From: an uncultured Ruminococcus sp.
GTDB taxonomy: Bacteria; Bacillota; Clostridia; Oscillospirales; Acutalibacteraceae
NCBI GenBank assembly: GCA_902803035.1
Contig: CADCON010000192.1
Coordinates: 1 to 6,037, forward strand
Reading direction: 5' to 3'
Length of the DNA: 6,037 bases
Each line of letters opens with the position of its first letter. The first letter of the stretch is position 1. The notes under the pieces were generated by a model. It was not told the DNA's origin. It did no database searches and saw only the letters and a program-made list of their open reading frames with translations. Positions 1-3,389 of the stretch are shown here, piece by piece. Made by a program: the position numbers and the translations under genes.

Positions 1-62
1 CGCTGCCCGATCATATCGTCAATTTCCTTCGGACGGATCCTGTCCGCCAGCGGTGAAGCCAT
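1..62 (-). CDS. rarA: Replication-associated recombination protein RarA (MgsA), N-terminal fragment
   Basis: Only the first 20 codons are in the window and the gene continues past position 1. The visible peptide begins MASPLADRIRPKEIDDMIGQ, which is the characteristic N-terminus of RarA/MgsA, the AAA+ ATPase that acts at stalled replication forks and is related to clamp-loader subunits and RuvB. The P-loop and all catalytic motifs lie outside the window. The ATG at 62-60 is preceded on the minus strand by an AAAGGGTG ribosome-binding site about 10 nt away, which supports this start. It follows the membrane-protein gene in the same direction with a 32-nt gap, so co-transcription is likely, though no promoter or terminator is evident between them. 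RuvB shares part of this signature, but the PLADRIRPK start fits RarA better. The family call rests on this short stretch only. Confidence 0.78.
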   Translation of the reverse strand, partial: MASPLADRIRPKEIDDMIGQ

Positions 63-94
63 TTTTTTATTCACCCTTTCATTAGCCTATCAGT

Positions 95-1402
95 TCATGA
101 ATTGTCTTTTTCATCCGGCACAACTGCCTTCTTATAGGGAATCCCGAACGCCCCTCCATATTCCTCGATGGTAATCGAATCTCCCTTCTCAATACGCTCG
201 TATTCCGGTTCCAGAATGTCGAATTCTTCCTTCCTGCCGTTTCCACGGACAACGCGGACGTAGTAATAATCCCGCCCCTTGTAGCCGCGATCCGACCATT
301 TTTCCTCCACACGGGCGGAATGAACGGCGGGCGGCGTTGCATCCAGCGCGCCGTTGAGAAGGTACACCGCGTCAAAGCAGGAGAAGATGGCAAAAAACAG
401 GCAGATCAGTGCGGAATACAGCCTGTCCTTCCAGCCGGTCGTCTGGGTAAACATGACAAGCAGCATCGCTCCCGCTACAATGGCGGAAGGTACCGCCGCA
501 AGAGCCGCCCATCTGCCGAAGACGCCCTCCCCGAAAGGAAAACACCGGACTTCGCAAACCCACAGCATGGTGAATTGCGCCCCCGCGGAAATCATCAGGG
601 CAGGCTCCGTGTCAATGGTGCGCTCCCATCTGGTTTCGTCCCAGCGGGAATCCTCCCCTCTCCGCACAAGCAGATACCGCGGAAACCCCGCGATCAGACC
701 GAAAAGCGCCAGCGGCAGCAGCGCCCCCAGCACGATGAACGCATTCCGCACCCCCTGCCATGGAAGAAGTCCGCCGATGATACAGAGTACAGAGGCAACC
801 GGAATGGCAACCACGGCTTTTTTCAGCCGCTTTTTCAGGAGGGCCTCGCCGCCCGTCAGCATATGTCCGTTGAGCCGGTCAAATTCCTCGTCCGGCATAA
901 GGCGCAGCCTTCCGCAGCCCGCGAAGAAGGCGCGGAGCCTGTCTTCCTCTATTTCGTCCGTGAGCACCAGCGAAAGGAACCGGCGGCTTGTTTTCTGCCC
1001 ATGCTTGCCATTGGCCTTCACCTTCCAGCGCAGGCGGATTTCGACGTATTCCAGCAGCTTTTTCTCCATGCCTTCTGCATTGTAGACAACGCCGATATCC
1101 ACCGAGGTGATGTCCTTCTTCGGAATGACAACATTCTTTCTGCCACTCCGAACCGCATCGGGGATGTTATCAAAATCCGTGATAAGCTGCCAGTCGTCCA
1201 TGTCGGCCAACAGAAAGCTGTCGCCTGCATCAATGATCTGGTACATCGGCTGACTCTCACCGCCGGCAGTCAGCAATGATTTTTCCCCGTACCGGATGGA
1301 CTCAAGCTCCCGCTGATAGCCGCTGTCGTCAGTTAATTTTTCACAAAATGACGAATGAAAGACTTTTCCCAAAAGAGATTGCATTGATTCTTTGAAACTC
1401 AT
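95..1402 (-). CDS. Polytopic membrane protein of unknown function
   Basis: A protein of 435 aa that I do not recognise as a named family. Residues 1 to about 190 form a soluble, charged region without a signal peptide. It is followed by about five hydrophobic segments (roughly residues 195-214, 220-241, 267-284, 298-319 and 328-351). A C-terminal soluble domain of about 80 aa (353-435) is rich in Tyr, Lys and Glu, with a YYYVRVV strand-like core and an IEKGDSITIEEYGG stretch; it may be a small beta domain, loosely like those in DUF3592-type proteins, but this is a guess. The frame is also open to a GTG at 1429, giving 444 aa. I prefer the ATG at 1402 because GGATGGAG lies about 10 nt upstream of it, while the GTG has no SD. 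The gene lies 32 nt before rarA on the same strand. No enzymatic motif is visible; a role as sensor or envelope protein would be speculation. Confidence 0.8.
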   Translation of the reverse strand: MSFKESMQSLLGKVFHSSFCEKLTDDSGYQRELESIRYGEKSLLTAGGESQPMYQIIDAGDSFLLADMDDWQLITDFDNIPDAVRSGRKNVVIPKKDITSVDIGVVYNAEGMEKKLLEYVEIRLRWKVKANGKHGQKTSRRFLSLVLTDEIEEDRLRAFFAGCGRLRLMPDEEFDRLNGHMLTGGEALLKKRLKKAVVAIPVASVLCIIGGLLPWQGVRNAFIVLGALLPLALFGLIAGFPRYLLVRRGEDSRWDETRWERTIDTEPALMISAGAQFTMLWVCEVRCFPFGEGVFGRWAALAAVPSAIVAGAMLLVMFTQTTGWKDRLYSALICLFFAIFSCFDAVYLLNGALDATPPAVHSARVEEKWSDRGYKGRDYYYVRVVRGNGRKEEFDILEPEYERIEKGDSITIEEYGGAFGIPYKKAVVPDEKDNS

Positions 1403-1433
1403 ATTCCTGATACTCCATCCATGATACACTAAA

Positions 1434-1475
1434 GCGGCCGCAGGGAGCGGCTATATTCCAGCGCGAACGCGCTCC
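1434..1475. repeat. GC-rich nested hairpins beside heptad array 1
   Basis: Several overlapping inverted repeats lie between the esterase and the membrane-protein gene: the palindrome GCGGCCGC (1434-1441), GCCGC-AGGGA-GCGGC (1437-1451), GGAGCG (1444-1449) matching CGCTCC (1470-1475), and AGCGCG-AA-CGCGCT (1460-1473). They are alternatives that share bases. None is followed by a T-tract on either strand, so this does not look like a standard intrinsic terminator. It forms the GC-rich part of the heptad-array element described next. Confidence 0.6.
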
Positions 1476-1480
1476 TATTT

Positions 1481-1515
1481 TATTCTTAATTCTCTATTCT
1501 TCATTCTCTATTCTT
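1481..1515 (-). repeat. Heptad array 1: five tandem 7-bp units
   Basis: Read on the minus strand, this is exactly five contiguous 7-mers of the form RAGAATN (AAGAATA, GAGAATG, AAGAATA, GAGAATT, AAGAATA), 35 nt in all. A 7-nt spacer then leads into AGCGCG at 1473-1468. The same layout (five heptads, 7 nt, AGCGCG) recurs at 2677-2630, and another five-heptad array occurs at 2574-2608, so these are members of one repeat family. The array lies just after the esterase stop codon in the esterase direction of transcription. Confidence 0.75.
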
Positions 1516-1531
1516 TAAATCGTAAAGCTGT

Positions 1532-2302
1532 CTATCTGCCGCCGTCGGGAAGCACCGCGTCCAGGCCGCGCTGAATGGCGACGTCCCAGAAGCCCCATTC
1601 GTGACCCGCGTCCGCCTGTTCAAAAATAAAGTCCATCTTATTGTGGTCAAGCATATCCCTCAGCCTGACAACCGCGGGATAAAGCTCGTCCCTTTTGCCG
1701 CACGCCATATAGATCAACGGCTGAATCTGCGAATAGGTGCGGCTTTCGCTGATCAGGTTGAAAAGCACCATATCGCGCGGCACCAGCATTCTTTCACCCA
1801 GAATCGCGCGCCAGCAGTCGGTCTTTCCACCGTTGATTTCCTTGTTGACAAAGTCCTCGAAGTCGGTGATCGGCGAAAGGGCAATGCATCCGGCGTACTG
1901 CTCCGGGAAGGTCAGAGCGCATCTCAGCGCGCCGTAACCGCCCATTGCCGCGCCGCAGATATAGGTATGCTGCCGGCTGAAGCCGACGCGGAACATATTC
2001 CGCACGACCTCAGGCAATTCCTTGGTGATCATGGTAAAATACCGGCTGCCGTTGGCCATATTCGCGTAGAAGCTGCCGTCTCCGCTCGGAATGACCACCG
2101 CCAGCCCCTTGAAATAGGCGTAACGCTCAATATTGGTGCGATAAAGCCATGTATTGCAGTCGTCGGTCCTTCCGGGGAGAATATAAAGCACCGGATAACC
2201 GTTGGCGGGAGGGTTGGTCACCGTATCGTGCGGAAGAATCACCGTAAAATGAGAAAGCCTGCCAATTTCGGAGGATAAAAAACTGCCTTGTAAAACCGCC
2301 AT
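1532..2302 (-). CDS. EstA/esterase-D family alpha/beta hydrolase lacking the nucleophile Ser
   Basis: A 256-aa cytoplasmic protein without a signal peptide, full length for the tributyrin-esterase / S-formylglutathione-hydrolase-like family (Esterase, PF00756). Family landmarks in order: the RTNIERYA stretch (55-62), LAVVIPSGDGSFYANM (67-82), the nucleophile elbow (117-122), a CGKRDELYP segment with the likely acid D205, and DAGHEWGFWD with the likely catalytic H234. The elbow, normally GLSMGG, reads G117-A118-A119-M120-G121-G122, so the nucleophile position is Ala (codon GCA). The usual HG oxyanion motif after the second strand is P43-G44. Asp and His are kept and the frame is intact, so this is a folded protein that probably lacks classical esterase activity, or it carries a recent inactivating change. 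The ATG at 2302 has AAAGGA about 11 nt upstream and a strong promoter 43 bp away. No neighbour indicates a substrate. Confidence 0.88.
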   Translation of the reverse strand: MAVLQGSFLSSEIGRLSHFTVILPHDTVTNPPANGYPVLYILPGRTDDCNTWLYRTNIERYAYFKGLAVVIPSGDGSFYANMANGSRYFTMITKELPEVVRNMFRVGFSRQHTYICGAAMGGYGALRCALTFPEQYAGCIALSPITDFEDFVNKEINGGKTDCWRAILGERMLVPRDMVLFNLISESRTYSQIQPLIYMACGKRDELYPAVVRLRDMLDHNKMDFIFEQADAGHEWGFWDVAIQRGLDAVLPDGGR

Positions 2303-2344
2303 GTCATTTCAGTTCCTTTCGCTGACAGATTTAATTCAAAGATT

Positions 2345-2373
2345 ATCATACCATTTTTACGCATCCTTGTCAA
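2345..2373 (-). promoter_or_regulatory. Sigma-A promoter for the esterase gene
   Basis: On the minus strand, the -35 box TTGACA (2373-2368) and the -10 box TATGAT (2350-2345) are separated by exactly 17 bp, and TGG immediately precedes the -10 box. The predicted start near 2338 gives a leader of about 36 nt before the esterase ATG. The -35 box is a perfect consensus, so the gene is probably well transcribed. No operator-like palindrome is evident around it. Confidence 0.85.
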
Positions 2374-2426
2374 TTTGGAAACTGTTAATTTTGTCCCGCA
2401 TTTTTTACAATGGATAAAAAAAGCAC

Positions 2427-2455
2427 TTGAAAATCCGGAATTGTTATGGTAGAAT
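2427..2455 (+). promoter_or_regulatory. Sigma-A promoter for tRNA-Leu
   Basis: The -35 box TTGAAA (2427-2432) and the -10 box TAGAAT (2450-2455) are separated by 17 bp. The predicted start near 2462 is about 6 nt before the mature tRNA 5' end, as expected for a tRNA gene with a very short leader trimmed by RNase P. It is divergent from the esterase promoter, with about 53 bp of AT-rich DNA between the two -35 boxes. Confidence 0.85.
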
Positions 2456-2467
2456 AAATGCGTATGC

Positions 2468-2551
2468 GCGGGTATGGTGGAATGGCAGACACGCCAGATT
2501 TAGGATCTGGTGAAATAAATCGTGCAGGTTCAAGTCCTGTTACCCGCACCA
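2468..2551 (+). tRNA. tRNA-Leu (anticodon UAG), CCA encoded
   Basis: A complete type II cloverleaf of 84 nt. The acceptor stem pairs GCGGGTA (2468-2474) with TACCCGC (2541-2547). The anticodon stem CCAGA/TCTGG encloses the loop TTTAGGA, with anticodon TAG at 2501-2503, which reads CUA and related Leu codons. The variable arm (2511-2523) is short, with a TGA/TCG stem. The T-arm GCAGG-TTCAAGT-CCTGT is intact, and A73 plus CCA is encoded at 2548-2551. Its own promoter lies immediately upstream. The last A of CCA is the first base of a perfect inverted repeat, so the repeat block begins at the tRNA 3' end. No T-tract terminator follows. Confidence 0.97.
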
Positions 2552-2638
2552 ACAGCGCGGCTAACGCCGCTAAGTGAATAGAGAATGGTGAATGGTGAAT
2601 GGTGAATAACGTAAGGCGATAAACTTCGCCGCGCTGTT
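2551..2638. repeat. Inverted repeat A/A' with internal hairpins, abutting the tRNA 3' end
   Basis: AACAGCGCGGC (2551-2561) and GCCGCGCTGTT (2628-2638) are perfect 11-bp inverted repeats (12 bp with C2550/G2639). Within the left arm region GCGGC-TAAC-GCCGC (2557-2570) can form its own hairpin, and GGCGA/TCGCC (2615-2619/2626-2630) gives another near the right arm. The 88-bp span encloses heptad array 2. The GC hairpin at 2557-2570 may help end the tRNA transcript but has no following T-tract. Confidence 0.75.
2574..2608 (+). repeat. Heptad array 2: five tandem 7-bp units
   Basis: Five contiguous 7-mers of the form GWGAATR (GTGAATA, GAGAATG, GTGAATG, GTGAATG, GTGAATA). Bases 2576-2593 are an exact 18-bp inverted match to 2644-2661 in array 3, so arrays 2 and 3 can pair as arms B and B'. 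No open reading frame with a start and SD uses this stretch. It lies within the 11-bp inverted repeat A/A'. Confidence 0.85.
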
Positions 2639-2642
2639 GTAC

Positions 2643-2677
2643 TATTCACCATTCTCTATTCTTTATTCACTATTCAC
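2643..2677 (-). repeat. Heptad array 3: five tandem 7-bp units, inverted to array 2
   Basis: On the minus strand this reads five 7-mers (GTGAATA, GTGAATA, AAGAATA, GAGAATG, GTGAATA), again exactly 35 nt, then a 7-nt spacer and AGCGCGG (2635-2629). That geometry equals array 1. The array ends 30 nt before the start of the four-helix-bundle gene, so any transcript entering that gene from the tRNA side would carry arrays 2 and 3 as a strong stem. Confidence 0.85.
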
Positions 2678-2707
2678 TGAATTTAGGATTAAGGAGATGC
2701 ACGATAG

Positions 2708-3064
2708 ATGCAAAGCAGTATCCTTCTTGAAAAATCGCTGAAATTTGCCGCAAGGATCATAAAGCTGAATCAGTATCTGATTAAACAAAAGCATGAGGCT
2801 ATCATCTCCAAACAAATCATCCGAAGCGGTACATCAATCGGAGCAAACGCCAATGAAGCCGCATACGGAAATAGCAAGGCTGATTTCATAGCAAAAATGC
2901 AGATTGCGTTAAAAGAAACCGCTGAAACTGAGTATTGGTTGAGACTGCTGGTTATGTCCGAATACATCACCGAAGCGGAAGGCGATTCGCTTAGCAATGA
3001 CTGTCTGGAAATCAAGCGGATTCTGGTTGCGACACTCAACACCGCCAAGCAGAACAATAATTAG
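2708..3064 (+). CDS. Four-helix-bundle protein, 23S rRNA intervening-sequence (IVS) protein family
   Basis: A 118-aa, soluble, all-alpha protein. Family signatures are R39-S-G-T-S-I-G-A-N with the following N49-E-A (39-51) and KMQIALKETAETEYWLRLL (63-81), which match the TIGR02436-type four-helix-bundle family. Relatives are encoded in intervening sequences of 23S rRNA genes, serve as the accessory variability determinant (Avd) of diversity-generating retroelements, or occur as solo genes of unknown role. They tend to be basic and to form pentameric barrels that may bind nucleic acid. This copy is complete but has no 23S gene, reverse transcriptase or variable-repeat gene next to it in the window. 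The ATG at 2708 has AAGGAG (2691-2696) 11 nt upstream, a slightly long spacing. No clear promoter is seen within the repeat block; expression may come from tRNA read-through. The Lys/Ile/Ser-rich, lower-GC coding differs from the GC-rich feo gene, which suggests a separate origin. Function here is unknown. Confidence 0.92.
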   Translation: MQSSILLEKSLKFAARIIKLNQYLIKQKHEAIISKQIIRSGTSIGANANEAAYGNSKADFIAKMQIALKETAETEYWLRLLVMSEYITEAEGDSLSNDCLEIKRILVATLNTAKQNNN

Positions 3065-3162
3065 CCGGCATCTTTTTTGTTCAACCCTTCCAGAAACGCC
3101 CCTTTGCGGTCAAACGCAAAGGGGCTCAAATAATAAATAAAGAAAAAAGATATGCCAGCCGG
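3065..3162. repeat. Large imperfect stem-loop after the four-helix-bundle gene
   Basis: The outer arms are GGCATCTTTTTT (3067-3078) and AAAAAAGATATGCC (3143-3156), which pair with a 2-nt bulge (TA at 3151-3152). They enclose a perfect 11-bp hairpin (3098-3125). CCGG at 3065-3068 and 3159-3162 may extend the base. CAGCCGG at 3156-3162 can pair alternatively with CCGGCTG at 3189-3195. The structure begins immediately after the stop codon, and could be a 3' boundary or mRNA-stabilising structure of the gene or of a mobile unit. Confidence 0.5.
3098..3125 (+). terminator. Strong hairpin, possible terminator of the four-helix-bundle gene
   Basis: GCCCCTTTGCG (3098-3108) and CGCAAAGGGGC (3115-3125) form a perfect 11-bp stem with a GTCAAA loop, 34 nt after the stop codon. 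The stem is as strong as in intrinsic terminators, but the sequence that follows on the plus strand is TCAAATAATAAA rather than a T-tract, and the minus strand has none either. Termination is therefore uncertain; transcript-end protection is an alternative. Confidence 0.45.
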
Positions 3163-3197
3163 TATCCTTCCTGATCATGACATCATTTCCGGCTGCC

Positions 3198-3244
3198 AAC
3201 GGGAGGAATTCGTCATTTCCATACGTTTCCCTACCCGTTTTTTT
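3198..3244 (+). terminator. Candidate rightward terminator upstream of the feo promoter
   Basis: AACGGG (3198-3203) can pair with CCCGTT (3234-3239), and GGAA (3205-3208) with TTCC (3227-3230) inside it. The stem is followed by a run of seven T (3238-3244). The loop is long and the stem is interrupted, so the call is tentative. Its place just 9 bp before the feo -35 box would insulate the iron-transport gene from upstream transcription. The rest of the gene-free stretch 3065-3389 holds the stem-loop, this site, the feo promoter and its leader; I see no gene there. Confidence 0.4.
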
Positions 3245-3252
3245 CTTATTAG

Positions 3253-3281
3253 TTGACAATAACTGAGGGAAAGAGTATAAT
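3253..3281 (+). promoter_or_regulatory. Perfect-consensus sigma-A promoter for feoAB
   Basis: TTGACA (3253-3258) and TATAAT (3276-3281) are separated by exactly 17 bp, matching the sigma-70/sigma-A consensus at all twelve positions. A second TATAAT occurs at 3286-3291, 10 bp further on, but it has no matching -35 box. A start near 3288 gives a leader of about 100 nt before the feoAB ATG. A promoter this strong normally implies control by a repressor. Confidence 0.9.
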
Positions 3282-3289
3282 GCATTATA
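3276..3289. promoter_or_regulatory. 14-bp perfect palindrome over the feo -10 box (candidate operator)
   Basis: TATAATGCATTATA is its own reverse complement and covers the -10 box and the likely transcription start. A metal-dependent repressor such as Fur, a DtxR/MntR-type protein or another dimer bound here would block RNA polymerase. It partly resembles the ATAAT/ATTAT halves of Fur boxes but lacks their odd-spaced centre, so the regulator is not identified. Some of the symmetry comes from the TATAAT box itself, which weakens the case. Confidence 0.45.
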
Positions 3290-3308
3290 ATCCACATGAG
3301 AAATAATT

Positions 3309-3333
3309 GCTCCGGGAGCGCGAAGTGCTTTTT
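3309..3333 (+). promoter_or_regulatory. Alternative small hairpins in the feoAB leader
   Basis: GCTC-CGG-GAGC (3309-3319) competes with AGCGC-GAA-GTGCT (3317-3329, one G-T pair), and the second is followed directly by TTTT (3330-3333). The arrangement resembles a minimal antiterminator/terminator pair, but the stems are short. No known riboswitch core is recognisable. Confidence 0.25.
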
Positions 3334-3389
3334 CACAGGTTGCCGGAAGGCGGTCATTGCTCGTGGAATTTCATCGCAAGGTGATACAT

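Noticed and set aside
320..1279. A 319-codon plus-strand open frame opposite the membrane protein
   Set aside because: No SD, no recognisable domain and composition typical of an antisense shadow; the minus-strand frame has coherent hydrophobic segments and continues in order with rarA.
1601..2278. A 225-codon plus-strand open frame opposite the esterase
   Set aside because: The minus strand encodes a clear esterase-family protein with promoter and SD; the plus frame has no family features.
2574..2677. The heptad arrays as a possible CRISPR array
   Set aside because: The units are 7 bp and contiguous, without spacers, and no cas gene is present.
3110..3295. A 61-codon minus-strand ORF between the four-helix-bundle gene and feoAB
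   Set aside because: It runs through the feo promoter and the inverted repeats, with no SD or recognisable protein features.
3198..3389. A known riboswitch (for example a metal-sensing or NiCo-type element) upstream of feoAB
   Set aside because: I could not identify any conserved riboswitch core; only short alternative hairpins are visible.
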